Positions 1 to 12,290 of a DNA stretch of 64,000 nucleotides are shown here, piece by piece. The notes under the pieces were generated by a model. The model was given only the letters and a program-made list of their open reading frames with translations. It was not told where the DNA came from and did not search any database. Position 1 is the first letter of the stretch. Each line of letters opens with the position of its first letter. Both the position numbers and the translations under genes were made by a program. The DNA comes from Nilaparvata lugens (lineage: Eukaryota; Arthropoda; Insecta; Hemiptera; Delphacidae), in contig NC_052517.1 in assembly GCF_014356525.2 (NCBI RefSeq), forward strand, positions 3,867,493-3,931,492, in the 5' to 3' direction.

Positions 1-960
1 ACTTCCACTACCTTCGAAATTTATTATTCTTTCTTCTCACTCTTCTTCTCATTCTTCTACTTCTTCTTCTTCTACTCCTCCTTCTTCTCCTACTTCTTGT
101 TCTTCTTCACCTACTCTTCTAATTCTTCTTCCCCTTCTAAGCTTCTTAATCTTTATCTATTTTACACGCTTTCAACTTGTTTAAAATACCTCGTGGTGAA
201 TGGAGTTTTCCTTCTTCTTCTTCTTCTTCTTCTTCTTCTACATCTACATCTTCTACATCTTGTTCTTCAATTTCTTTTACATCTTACTGCCTCTACTATT
301 AAATTTAATTATCCATTCACATATTTTTATTATTCGCTTATGACTCCGAGAGTTTTCTTCTTCTTTTTCTTTTTCGTCTTCTTCTACTTCGTCTTCAACA
401 CTTTTACATTATCTCATCTTTTAACTAAATTCAACTTAAAGTACTTTTTTATAATAAATTACTCTCGTTCAAATTTCCACTTTAAAATACCTCTGAAACT
501 TATAGATTTTTCTTCTCAATCTTTTTCTCCATCTTCTTCTTTCTCTTCTTCTTCTTCTTCTTCTTCGTCTTATTCTACTTCTTCTTCAACGCTTTTACTA
601 TTTCATCTTTCAACTAAATTCAACTTGAGTACTTTTCTATGTTCACTTTCGTTCAAAGTTCTGCTTTAAAATACCTCCAAAACTTATGAATTTTTCTTCT
701 CAATCGTTTCTTCTTCTTCTTCTTCTTCTTTTTCTTCTTCTCCTTCTTCTTCTTCTCTATCATCTCTTTCATATTTTCTCATCTTTCAACTGAATTCAAC
801 TTTAGTACTATTAGTACAAAGTTAGTACTTTTTAGCACTTTCGTTCAAAGTTTTACTTTAAATATCTCTAAAATTTATAGATTTTTCTTGTCAATCTTCT
901 TCTTCATCTTCTTCTTTTCTCTTCTCCTCCTTCTTCTTCTTCGTTTCCTTCCTCCCCTTC
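1..960. repeat. (TTC)n-rich polypyrimidine tract in degenerate ~320-bp units
   Basis: The + strand is almost pure C/T in long runs of TTC triplets. These are broken by a recurring AT-rich spacer (motif ttcaactaaattcaactt at about 425 and 610, with a variant near 785). The alternation of spacer and TTC block suggests a degenerate tandem array. Open frames here are Ser/Leu/Phe runs caused by the triplet repeat and are not genes. Confidence 0.85.
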
Positions 961-1079
961 CAGGCTTCTTCATCTATTTTACGCTTTCATCTTCTAGTTC
1001 AAAATACCTCGTTGGTCTAGTGTAAGTCTACATGTCTTAAAATATTTTTATCTACAAACAGATAAATAAATTTCATCCA

Positions 1080-1226
1080 AGGGCCGTTTGCACAGTCAAA
1101 GCTTAAACTCGATTTTATCAGCTGGTGGCGTAAACTCAAAATGAAACACATTATAACAAACTAGACTTGATTTAATCCAGCTTAAAATTTGAATTTAGTT
1201 CAAACTGTCACTGTGCAAACGGCCCT
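1080..1226. mobile_element. Foldback MITE, TIR agggccgtttgcacag
   Basis: The left end agggccgtttgcacag is the exact reverse complement of the right end ending at 1226. Total length is about 147 bp with no coding capacity, as in a small non-autonomous DNA transposon. Confidence 0.75.
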
Positions 1227-1228
1227 AA

Positions 1229-1381
1229 GTGCCGGTTGCACAAAAGCCGGTTAAATTTTAACCGTGATTAGTTCCACGAGAACCAATCAGAGAAGCTGTC
1301 TTATCAAAAAGGCCTTCTATGGTTGGTTCTCTAGAAATTAATCACGGTTAAAATTTAACCGGCTTTTGTGCAACCGAGCCT
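1229..1381. mobile_element. Foldback MITE, gccggttgcacaaaagcc family
   Basis: The arm gccggttgcacaaaagcc is mirrored at the right end. The centre (accaatcagagaag) is flanked by complementary segments around cgtgattaa. Related copies lie at 16240-16380, 33545-33682 and 41575-42545. It sits directly beside the preceding MITE. Confidence 0.75.
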
Positions 1382-2019
1382 AAATGTATAAAATTCATGT
1401 ATATTTCATAGGGAAATGCAAGTGTAAATTTTTTCTTATATTATCCAAATTAAGCTTGAATAATTATCTATTTTCTATGTCCAATGAATCTGAACTTGAC
1501 TCAATATTCAAGAAAAATTCTGAAAGAATCCAGTCCTAACCAGTATTTACATGCAAAAGGAATCCACTTCAATCTGTCAGTATTACCTTAGAGATAACAT
1601 TAGTGTTTTCCATTCAAATAATGCTGACACTATTAAGTGAATCTCTCCTCTCTCTCTCTATTATCAACTCCAATAATAAATTATTGAACAGAGTTTGAAT
1701 CATATTTTTTCTAAAAACTTTCCAAATTTGAAAAAAATCAGCATTTTGTTTTCCGTGTTTCTGAAACTTTTAGTCGGGAATTTAACATTTTTTCCATCTA
1801 AATTTCAAAATTTCCATCTTGTTGAAACAATTTGATTCATCTTGAAATTTTAAGCTTCAATTTATTATCATCGAAATTTTATATTTTTTGCTTTTTAAAT
1901 GTGAATTTGTGTTTAGAAATAAGTTTTTTTTATTTAAACTTCATAAAAATAGGAACTCAGGAAGTGATAGTGCAAATATTTAGTGAGAAGAAAACATGAA
2001 GAACCCAAATTTATAACCT
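1382..2019. other. AT-rich intergenic DNA, nothing recognised
   Basis: No open frame, RNA gene or clear repeat is visible apart from short homopolymers and a short CT run at about 1645. Confidence 0.5.
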
Positions 2020-2371
2020 ACGATAGAGTGCCTGCGTAGCAGCATAGAGATCCCGGGTTCAAGCCCTCTCAATACCAAAAGTTTTTTAACCAGATCACTC
2101 CCGTGTTATCGGATGGGCACGTTAAACTGTCGGTCCCGGCTGAAGTATGACAGTCGTAAGGCCCATTGACGGCTAAAATTAGACTATATATTCAGGCGGT
2201 GGGACCTTCCCGCAAGGGACTCCCCACCAACAAAAGCCATACGAATTTACTTTTTATAACCTATTAACTTGAGTGTTAATAGGAATTTAATGACATTGGG
2301 TAATAGGGCAAGACAGAACATCCAATAGGATCTCTCTGCCAATAAAAGCCATATGAATAAATAAATAAATA
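2020..2371 (+). mobile_element. SINE-like element with tRNA-type head
   Basis: A degenerate pol III B box (gggttcaagccc) at about 2057 is followed by a body containing gtgttatcggatgggcac and a GC-richer stretch. The 3' end has two related tails (acaaaagccatacgaat near 2232, then aaaagccatatgaataaata repeating to 2371). Pol III box, conserved body and AT-rich repeating tail are the layout of a SINE. Family assignment is not possible by eye. Confidence 0.6.
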
Positions 2372-2573
2372 AAATCTTAAAATGTATGAATTGGGAGCTA
2401 ATTATTTTTATTTATGAAATAGAATACCCTTTTTCAAAATTAATAAATATAGCAAAGCTATAATTTGTATTTTCAATCTTTAATTCTATTAATTTCAAAA
2501 AAATGGTACTACAATTCTATTTTAAAAATTCCATTCATATTTATGAATAAATTTTTTTTTATTTACTCACTAG

Positions 2574-5185
2574 CAGGTGACCCGTGCTCCGCAAGAGTCT
2601 AATTATAAACTTGACACACTGAAATCTAGATGAATTGAAAATAGGCCTACAACCATCCTCGGTAAATTAAGAATCTGTATGCTAAGTTTGAAGTTAATGA
2701 GTTGAGTAGTTGAGACGTGATGATGCGTCATTCGTGAATTTCCTATCCCCTACCTGTATAAGCCAGTTCTTTCCTTTATTATATTAAAGATATTATTATA
2801 ACCCATGACACGATTGTGAGAGAGTAAGAGAGAGAGAGTGTGTGAGAGATTAGAGTTCCTTATGTATGTTACAGTATTTACTGGCTTATACACTAATTTA
2901 CATCAAATATGACGGTAATGCTAGTTATTCAACGAATTATACAAAGTATAAAAAATTAAACAATGAGAATAAAGCTTGAATACAATTAGAATAACGATAA
3001 TATATAATATTGTGTTGTAACTTCATAAATCGGCGGTGTTTCAACAAATGGTTGTCGATTCTCTAAGAAGGATATAAAATAATATCCTTCCCATCAACAA
3101 TCGACCAGGTATTGAGAGAGAGAGAGATAGAGAGAGAGTGAGTGAGAGAGAGGGTGGGAGAGAAAGAGAAAGAGAGAGAGAGAGTGTGTGTGACTGAGAG
3201 ATTGGTTGTTTGATTGATTGAGTACCCTATTTATGTAGATTACAATATATACTAGCTTATACACTTATATACAATAGCTTACAATACAGCAAAATTATAG
3301 ATGAAATTACAAAATATAAACTAAGAAAATAATTGTTGAACTGTATATGATATGAAAAAGCAATTTGTAATATAATAACTATAGATAATTATATTGTTAT
3401 GCATCTACATAAATTGACGGAGCTTTGGACATATCAATCTCCATTCTTCGGAAAGAATATTCCAAGTATCCTTCCCACTAACTCTCTACCAAGAGAGAGA
3501 GAGAGAGAGAGTGATTGAGAGAGAAAGTGAGTGAATGAAAGGAAGGTGAGTGTGTAGTGCCAGTGAGTGAAAGAAATTAAGAATATTTCAAGGAATAGTG
3601 TGCGTGTGTGAAAGAGAGAGAGCGATTCAGTGAAATAGAAAGAAAGATCGAAAGACAGAGAGGGTATGTAAGAGAGAAAGATAGAGTGAGAGAGAGGGAG
3701 AATGTGAGAGAACGTCAAACTATCCCTTCCAACACTCTTCAGTTTATATAAAGAGACGCGCTAGAACGAAAAGTTTAGTAAAAAATCGACCGCCGTTTAA
3801 GCACCATATACTTCTCTATACTTCCATATACTTCACGCATTCACGCACGATATATATAACGTATATAAATTACCGTACATACTAGAACTATACCGGATTT
3901 ATTACAAAATTCGAATCATTTACTTTTACATCCCCTTGTGAACAATTTTAGCCTTCGATTATCATTGTGTAGATTATATTATCATAGACTTTTATTCTAC
4001 GATTATCTTATAAACTTGTAGTAGAGCTTCGACTGTGGAGTGTAAAACTTATTAGATTATAGACTTATTATTCTTCGATTATAATAGACTTATAAAACTT
4101 TGAGCTCGGAGTGTTAAACTTAAATTTTATAATATTTGATAAACTGTATGTGTAGTAGAAGTGTGAGAGGAGTTCTATGACCACGGTCGTATTTATGTTT
4201 AAGTGAAGGATATTTGGACAAATTGAGGTAAATAATTTTAGATATTCTATCATTTTTTCCCTTTTCTTTAGAAGTATTTTTACGAATACTTGAGACTGAT
4301 TCATTTATTTATTATTACATCGAATAACGCACAAATCTTTAATATAATCAAGATCTAATCTGCTAATAACAGTTCTTAACTGTTAATATTCTATCATTTC
4401 AGCCTTTTCTTCAGAAGTATTTTTACAAATATTTGAGACTGATTTATTTATTTATTTTTACATCGAATAGCGCACAAATCTTTAATATAATCAAGATTTT
4501 ATCTGCTAATAATAACAGGTCTTAACGGTTAATATTCTATCGTTTCAGCCTTTTACTTAGAAGTATTTTCACAAATATTTGAGACTGATTCATTTATTTT
4601 ATTGTTACATCGATAAACGCACAAATCTTAAGGGATATTATTTTATATCCTTCTTAGAGAATCGACAATTATATGTTGAACACCGCTGATTTATGAAGTT
4701 ACATCGCAATATTAAATATTATCGTTATTCTAAATGCATTCAATCTTTATTCTCATTGATTAATTTGTTATACTTTGTAAAATTCGTTGAATAACTAGCA
4801 TTACCGTCATATCTAATGTAAATTAGTGTATAAGCCAGTAAATACTGTAACATACATAAAGAACTCTAATCTCTCACTCACTCTCTCTATCTCTCTCTCT
4901 CACACTTACTCTCATACAATATTGTGTTATGGGTTATAATAATATCTATACTATAATAAAAGGGAAGAACTGGCTTATACAGGTAGGGGATAGGAAATTC
5001 ACGAATGACCCATCATCACGTCTCAACTACTCAACTCATTAACTTGACATTTTGCATATACATTCTTAATTTACCGAGGATGGTTATAGGCCTATTCTAG
5101 ATTCTTCAAGATTTTAGTAGGGCAAGTCTTCAGTTCTTCAAGTTTTTAATTAGACCTTTGCGGAGCACGGGTTACCTGCTAGTAT
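2574..5185. mobile_element. 2.6-kb element with ~500-bp terminal inverted repeats
   Basis: The left arm (ctagcaggtgacccgtgctc at 2571, then gtataagccagttctttc, ttacagtatttactggctta and atatccttcc) returns as reverse complement in 4630-5185. The centre holds GA-rich microsatellites (2815-2860, 3113-3190, 3495-3520, 3600-3715) and tandem copies of a ~120-bp unit around aatatttgagactgattcat (4250-4620). No coding frame survives. Parts recur at 18078-19600. Confidence 0.7.
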
Positions 5186-5384
5186 CAAATGTATTTGAAT
5201 AGATTTTGACAGAGTCATGAGTATAAAATACAGATAGAGATGGATGATTTTGATTTAAACTGTAATGAGTTCTAGAATTATTCCCCTTCTATGAAATTAT
5301 ACTTTCATGAAGATTGTCTTGTGAAAATTTGTCATGATGAACAATTTAATTTTCGGTTTGTCTCTAACAATATTCTCTTTTCAG

Positions 5385-6895
5385 AAAAGATAGCATAAGA
5401 AGATATCCTATGGTATAGGTCGTTTATGTTACAAATTTCAGATTTTTGTTAACTCAAGCCGATTACTGTCGACTACTGTCTGTTATTACTGTGTTGTTGG
5501 GAGTGTAAGAGTGTAAGAAGGGCACAGTATGAGAGACTACCAGCGTCACATAGCTTCACCAAAAACAACTACTAGGACTATCGGCTTCAGTTAACACTCA
5601 CATTTGCAACATAGACACCCTATACACTGTCATTATTAGTGTGTTGTTGGGAGTGTAAGAGTGTAAGAAGGGCACAGTATGAGAGACTACCAGCGTCACA
5701 TAGCTTCACCAAAAACAACTACTAGGACTATCGGCTTCAGTTAACACTCACATTTGCAACATAGACACCCTATACACTGTCTATTATTAGTGTGTTGTTG
5801 GGAGTGTGAGAGTGTAAGAAGGGCACAGTATGAGAGACTACCAGCGTCACATAGCTTCACCAAAAACAACTACTAGGACTATCGGCTTCAGTTACACTCA
5901 CATTTGCAACATAGACACCCTATACACTGTCTATTATTAGTGTGTGTTGGGAGTGTAAGAGTGTAAGAAGGGCACAGTAGAGAGACTACCAGCGTCACAT
6001 AGCTCACCAAAAACAACTACTAGGACTATCGGCTTCAGTTAACACTCACATTTGCAACATAGACCCCTATACACTGTCTATTATTAGTGTGTTGTTGGGA
6101 GTGTAAGAAGGGCACAGTATGAGAGACTACCAGCGTCACATAGCTTCACCAAAAACAACTACTAGGACTATCGGCTTCAGTTAACACTCACATTTGCAAC
6201 ATAGACACCCTATACACTGTCTACTATTAGTGTGTTGTTGGGAGTGTAAGAGTGTAAGAAGGGCACAGTATGAGAGACTACCAGCGTCACATAGCTTCAC
6301 CAAAAACAATACTAGGACTATCGGCTTCAGTTAACACTCACATTTGCAACATAGACACCCTATACACTGTCTATATTAGTGTGTTGTGGGAGTGTGAGAG
6401 TGTAAGAAGGGCACAGTATGAGAGACTACCAGCGTCACATAGCTTCACCAAAAACAACTACTAGGACTATCGGCTTCAGTTAACACTCACATTTGCAACA
6501 TAGACACCCTATACACTGTCTATTATTAGTGTGTTGTTGGGAGTGTAAGAAGGGCACAGTATGAGAGACTACCAGCGTCACATAGCTTCACCAAAAACAA
6601 CTACTAGGACTATCGGCTTCAGTTAACACTCACATTTGCAACATAGACACCCTATACACTGTCTATTATTAGTGTGTTGTTGGGAGTGTAAGAGTGTAAG
6701 AAGGGCACAGTATGAGAGACTACCAGCGTCACATAGCTTCACCAAAAACAACTACTAGGACTATCGGCTTCAGTTAACATTGACATTTACAACATAACGG
6801 TCCTTTACCATGGCATATCACCACAAATGATACAGTATGAACAAAATATGATACAGTGTCAACACATATGATACAGTATCATCTCAACTTGTTCG
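5385..6895 (+). repeat. Satellite array, ~9 units of 140-151 bp, in a MITE-derived frame
   Basis: The motif ggcacagtatgagagactac recurs at 5521, 5671, 5821, about 6111, 6262, 6410, 6553 and 6704, with one copy near 5971 lacking a base. Spacing is mostly 150 bp, with shorter steps where one gtgtaagagt decamer is missing. The array is flanked by remnants such as gatagcataagaagatat on the left and gatacagtatcatctcaact on the right. The same unit occurs in reverse orientation at 32400-33130 and 60555-61720. The small open frame across units 6-7 has no sign of being a gene. Confidence 0.9.
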
Positions 6896-6899
6896 TTTT

Positions 6900-8253
6900 A
6901 GGGTAGTAAGGAGGTGAACATATCAAAAGTCCCCATCCCTACCCCTGTGCTAAGGGGATGGGAGTGATTTGAAGGTACCTACAATTTTTTGGTTTCTCGC
7001 ATGTAACTCGAAAACTATGTATTTTACGTACATAACTGTTACAAAATTAATAGTTTTTACGATGCATTGTTGGAGAGTTATAAGCCCTGAAAGAGCAAAA
7101 CATTGGATAAAAACCTGTTATTTTAACAATAAATTACACACCTTCAAGAGCGAATATCTCGGGAACTGTTGGGAATATCACAAAATTTCACTGAACAAAA
7201 AGTGTAGAGAATTTATCAAGCTTCATTTTTGAATAGTTAGTCATGTCGGTTGAATGCATTGTTCTCAAGATATGAGCGTGGGAGCAAAACGCTGTAAAAT
7301 GCAACTTTCAAACCACCCTCATCCCCTCAGCACATGAGTTAGGAATGGGGACTTTTGATATGTTCTCCTTCTATAATGAGGTCCACGTTATAAAGGCAGT
7401 GGATAAAGATAGAAGAGCAGCGTTGCCTATTCTCTGCCTTAATTAATTGTATTTCTACACTGTCAAAAACAGAGTTGGCATCGTTGCGGAGCTAGAAAAT
7501 GATAGAACTACCTGCTTTGTCAAATGATAGACAAGGATAGCAACATCAAAGTTGATCAAATACTGTCTTTATAGCGTGGACCTCACTGTAACTAGTCTCA
7601 ACAAAGCTGCAAAGTCATAAATTCACCAAAACATTCCCTCCAAATTTGATTTTTATAATACTGAGGGTGAAGCCCACATAAGCTCTTAGGCTTGTGCGTG
7701 GGTAATGAGTGAAAGGGATGATGATGAGAGATGGCAACTACTTTTTAGGTAGTCGGGACCGACTACTTATCGTCTCCTCCAAATTCCTTTGTCAATTGGT
7801 CTGTTGTTGCAAAACTGGAGTTTTCACACTCAACACTAAAGCTGCTGCAACAGGTGCAGGGAAATTCGTAAAAGTGTGATATTATACATCAAATTGAAGA
7901 GAATTTAATGCTCTATAAGCTCATAATCAGCAAGGATTTTTCCCATCGATTTCTAAAAAGTTATAAGAGCAAAAATAGAGAAACATTGGTGCCAAACGTG
8001 TTTTTTCAAAAATGTCACACCTTCAAGAGCGGATATCTCGAAAACTAGAGAAGATATAGAAAAAGTTGTGAGATAAATATTGTAGGAAATTATGTAAGCT
8101 TTACTTTTGTATATAACAGTTATGTCCGTAAAATACATAGTTTTCGAGTTATATGCAAGAAACCTAATAATGGTACCTTTGAACCACCCCCACCCCCTTA
8201 GCACAGTGGGTAGGGGTGGGGAATTTTGATATGTTTACCTCCTTACTACCCTA
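6900..8253. mobile_element. Cluster of foldback elements
   Basis: The 6900-7376 segment folds on itself (arms around catatcaaaagtccccat and its complement near 7350). The 7947-8253 segment is a reverse-complement copy of the same family (gttttcgagttatatgcaag near 8142 against the left copy at about 7003). Between them, 7371-7592 is a MITE of the family with ends tagtgaggtccacgttata. Short frames inside are incidental. Confidence 0.65.
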
Positions 8254-8297
8254 AACAGAACTGCGCGGTCAAAAATTGTCTGCCAAACATTTCTCTC

Positions 8298-8936
8298 TAG
8301 AAGGCTGTGCAAAGGCTAAAAATAAACTTTCTACTCGTGATATTTTTCAAAGTAGTTGTTCGTGTTTTATATCATTATGCTATCAAAATGAAAAAGTTTT
8401 CTCAGGGAAACATTTTTTTCTCGATCATTACTTTTTGAGATATGAATGCCTAAAGTTTAAAGTTTTGGGACAGAACATTTCAAATACGGTAAGAGATAAA
8501 TCCATGAGATTCAGAGGATAGATTCGTCATGGTATTGTTGATCTAGAAAAACAAAAATTTTCTGAAAAAATCAATTATTAAGATAGTTATTCAATTCACT
8601 AAAAATAACCCAAAATGACTTTTAGTTGAGTGATTTTTGGTACATGAATAACTTTTTCAAAATTCGATATTTTCAGAAAATTTTTGTTTTACTAGATCAA
8701 CAATACCATGAAGAATCCATCCTCTAAATCTCATGGATTGAACTCTTACCGAATTTGAAATGTTCTGTCCCAAAAATTCAAACTTCAGGCGCTCATATCT
8801 CAAAAAGTAATGATTAGAAAAAAATGTTTTCCTAAGAAAACTTTTTCATGTTGATAGCTTGATGGTATACAAATCGAAAAACTTTGAAAAATATCACGAG
8901 TAGAAAGTTTATTTTCAGCCTTTGCACAGCCAAAAC
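8298..8936. mobile_element. ~635-bp near-palindromic foldback element
   Basis: The left end ggctgtgcaaaggctaaaaa is mirrored by the right end near 8930, and the arms pair over nearly the whole length around a centre near 8610. A close copy lies at 41647-42283. No gene is present. Confidence 0.75.
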
Positions 8937-9136
8937 CTTTCCTTGACCGGACTAGTTGATTCTATTACATCATTCACTATGAAGAGATAGCAGACCTCGT
9001 GTGTCTCCAGCGTTAATGTCCGGTCACCAGCTGGCTCAGATCTATGAATAGTAGACTTGAGATGCGCGTGAACTCTAGTGTCAGGTGATCAATTTTCATA
9101 ACGGCAAGGAAAGTTGTGTGAGTGCGCCACATCAGA
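8937..9136 (-). mobile_element. Fragment of the actttccttgcc repeat family
   Basis: The segment matches the reverse complement of the start of the repeat at 40483 (ggcaaggaaagttgtgtgag, tgatcaattttcataa). Longer copies are at 27490-28150, 40483-41290 and 42640-43545. Confidence 0.65.
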
Positions 9137-9272
9137 TTGTTTTCTCTACGCTACCTATGTAAATAAATAAATAAATAAGTTTACTACAGGTACTTATTTA
9201 CTTGCAATATTTTTAAGTTCTATATTCCATAATTGAATTTCTTTTCTAAATTTAATTTTGTTTTTCTTACAG

Positions 9273-9436
9273 AAAGTGGAATAAATTGGGTCTCTGCTAC
9301 AACTTTTTGTTTTTAATTGTTGACGACTCCTACTTCCAAAATGGCGACGAAAGAAAGAGGGAAAATTGCTCTTTGTTCGATATTCTTCTTCATCCTCCTC
9401 GTGAGGTGTACATCGGCGGCCTTAGTACAGCGACGA
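9273..9436 (+). CDS. Secreted cysteine-containing protein, first coding exon
   Basis: This exon follows a clear 3' splice site (pyrimidine tract ending cttacag at 9272), so an upstream non-coding exon is expected. The ATG at 9341 has a good context (ccaaaATGG). It encodes 32 residues with a classical signal peptide: basic MATKERGK start, hydrophobic ALCSIFFFILLV core, and a likely cleavage site near CTSA/ALV. The donor CGA|gtgagt at 9437 is strong and phase 0. The predicted full protein is 156 residues to the first stop, or 714 if that stop is read through. I do not recognise the family. It should act outside the cell or in the secretory pathway. Confidence 0.75.
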
Positions 9437-9899
9437 GTGAGTAAACAAGAATTCTAAATTATTTCTGTCTTTTTCTAACTAGTAGTTCTGTGAACAGTAG
9501 ACCTCACGCAGTTTTCTCATCCACAAGTATCTGATGTCACCTGTTCTAGTTGATTCAGTTGAATCACAATAATTCAGTTATTCATAATTACTCTTAAAAA
9601 CTGTTATTTGTTTTCTCCAAGATCAAAAACTCACTTATGTTAATAAAACTCAGTCATGTTTGAATTTGTATCCCATATGATGATTTATCCAGTTTCATGG
9701 TAATCTTTCCATCTGATGAAAATATTTCTCAACTATTTTAAAACTGATTTTTTCAATCAAGAATATTATAACTTCTTCAGCATTATTCAGTTCATTCAAT
9801 CATTTTTTTATTTTATTTTCAATCACATATTAAATTTATTTTTCAAATGTGAGAATATTGATACTGATGGGCACGCATCATAAAAATATTGAAACCCTA

Positions 9900-10250
9900 C
9901 CTTATAGAAATAGACACGGCCAGACATCTGTGTAATGCATGCAATGAATAATCCACTTGTCAGCTGATTGATTATGAATAATTCTATAGTCTGATTGATC
10001 CTATCTTCAAAGTAGATTATATATAAACTGATATCAAGGTATGGAGGAATTCCTTTCCTTTTATATTATCCTTAAAATGCGAAATTTCAAAAAACTTTGT
10101 ATGTACATCGACGCGCAGTTGAAAAAGGAATATTCCTGCCAAATCTCATCGAATTCTATGAACGCGTTTGGCCGTAATCACGTTACATACAGACAGACTA
10201 AAGCAAATCGAGCTGAAACATAGACCTCACTACGTTCGGTCAATTACAGA
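9900..10250. mobile_element. Dispersed repeat ending in a cttcgctcggtcaatt-type terminus
   Basis: Shared blocks are cttttatattatccttaaaa, catcgacgcgcagttgaaaa and tagacctcactacgttcggt. The same order occurs at 15660-15890, 46335-46625 (reverse), 62460-62735 and 63540-63840 (reverse). It is non-coding. Confidence 0.65.
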
Positions 10251-10429
10251 GGATCACTATAGTTGTAAAGTCAGCACCTGATCAACATTGGTGTTGCTAT
10301 CCTTGTCTATCATTCCACAAAGCAGATATCTCTATCCTGGTTTGTATCAAACTATGATATTGTGTATCAAGTTGAGATGATACTGTATCATATTGTCGAA
10401 CACTAATGGCTATAGTAAGGTCCACTTTA

Positions 10430-10790
10430 TAATGACAGTATTTTATTAACACTGGTGTCGATATCCTTGTCTATCATTCCACAAAGCAGATAGCGCTATC
10501 CTTCTCCACCTCAACACTGTTGCCACATAGTTTTTCAACAATGTAGAAGTATTATTAATTAACAAAATATTTTATTTCAATTATGAAACTTTATTGATTA
10601 ATCATTGAAATACATATTTTATTGACTAATGAAATGTCAATGATTAATTCAAACAATAATGAACAGTTAATATTACATCAGATATACCAGTATCAGCTAT
10701 CCTCTATAGAAGGCAGTGACAAGGAAGAGAATCGGAAACGATGTTCTCCAATCTTTCTTCACAGCCACTATAACGTGAACCTCACTATAG
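10430..10790. mobile_element. MITE with TIR ctatagtgaggtccacgtta
   Basis: The ends ctatagtaaggtccac and gtgaacctcactatag are inverted repeats. Internal arms include atccttgtctatcattccac and caaagcagatagcgctatcc. Family members lie at 7371-7592, 25410-25545 (partial), 26262-26494, 31298-31755, 33818-34038 and at the right window edge. Confidence 0.75.
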
Positions 10791-11639
10791 TATTTTTATT
10801 GACGAATGAGTTTAATTTTGAGTGTGTTCCGAACCATTGTAGCTTGTAAGCTAAGCTCAAAATCGTATAAATTCTAGAATACAAACTCCATATTTTGGGC
10901 ATCTGAGAAAATCATGCAAACTTAATTTATTTTCAATTCTATACTGCAAAACAATAAATTTTATTGAATTTTTTCAACCTACATTTGAACTTTGCCATCA
11001 AAGTAGTAACAAAAAATTGTTGACAAACTCATTTTCATCTTGATAGAAAAAACTCCGAGTTTAAATTTAGATACTTGAAAAAATTGGTTTCTAAGATGAG
11101 AAAAAACTGGTGAATTTCAAATTTTTTTGATAATTAATCGTCCAAATTTTCATTCAGAGATAAAAAGTGAATCATGAATTTTAACGATGAATAAACCCCA
11201 TGTCTGATGATTCATAAATTTTCCCTCGCGTATGAAAGGCTACTTTGTAATAAATTGTTATCTAGAGTTCTCTAGTGTATGAGTTGTTTATCGAATACTT
11301 ATCTGAAATATTTATTGTTTTATCCGGAGGAAATTAATTAGGTTGTAAATAGGTTTAATTAGGTTGAAATAAATTATTAATGGTTGAATATTTTAGGAAT
11401 CACCTATTCTCTCGTTATCATAGTTTCTGTATTAATTTTTCCATTCTATTCATTCAATTTATTAATGTTTCAATATTATTATGACACGCAGTGTAATTTT
11501 TGTTTGCCTATTTTTTAGTTGGGAAATTATTTTTATTTCAAATTTAATTCATGTGATGATATTTTATACAGTGGAGAGACTCTCTTTGTAGGTCAGAATT
11601 CTCTATTATTTCTTAAAATATTTCATGTTTACTACAAGC

Positions 11640-12290
11640 TTTGCTGCTTCTTCTCCTTCATCTTCTTCTTCTTCTTCTTCTTCTTCTTCTTCTTCTTCTT
11701 CTTCTTCTCCCCCTTTTTCTTCTTCTTCTTCTTCTTCTTCGTCTTCTTCTATATCTTCTTAATCTTTTTTCCCTTCCATCCTCATCACCTCTCCTGCTTC
11801 TCCTTCTTCTATTTCTTCTTATTCTCCTCTTCCTTTCTCTTCTTATTTTCATTTTCCTTCTCCTTTTTCTCATTTTTCTTTCTCATCTTCCTCGTCACCT
11901 TTTTACCGTAATAATATTATTCATCTTCTTCCTCTTCTCGTTTTTCTCCAAAGATATCTTTGTCTTCTTCTTATTCTCGTATTTTATTTCTTCTTCTTCT
12001 TCTTCTTCTTCTTCTTCTTCTTCTTCTTCATCTTTTTTCCCTTCCATCCTCATCTCTTTCCTCTCCCGCTTCTCCTTCTTCTATTTCTTCTTATTCTCCT
12101 CTTCCTTTCTCTTCTTCTTGCTCTTCTTATTTTTATTTTCCTTCTCATTTTTCTCATTTTTACTTCTCATCTTCCTCGTTTCCTTTTTACCGTAATATTC
12201 ATCTTCTTCCTCTTCTCGTTTTTCTCCAAAGATATCTTTGTCTTCTTCCTATTATTTTTAATCTATTTCTTCTCGTTCTTCTTCTTCTTC
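11640..12290. repeat. (TTC)n tract with two ~360-bp units
   Basis: Long CTT/TTC runs (about 11660-11710 and 11990-12030) alternate with a repeated C/T segment (cttccatcctcatc at about 11773 and 12041). Long open frames on both strands are Phe/Leu/Ser or Arg homopolymers and are repeat artefacts. Confidence 0.85.

Noticed and set aside
97..669. 190-codon frame in the first kilobase
   Set aside because: Ser/Leu/Phe runs from (TTC)n; no gene-like composition.
5490..6780. CRISPR-like array
   Set aside because: Units are contiguous 150-bp tandem repeats with no unique spacers, in a eukaryotic context.
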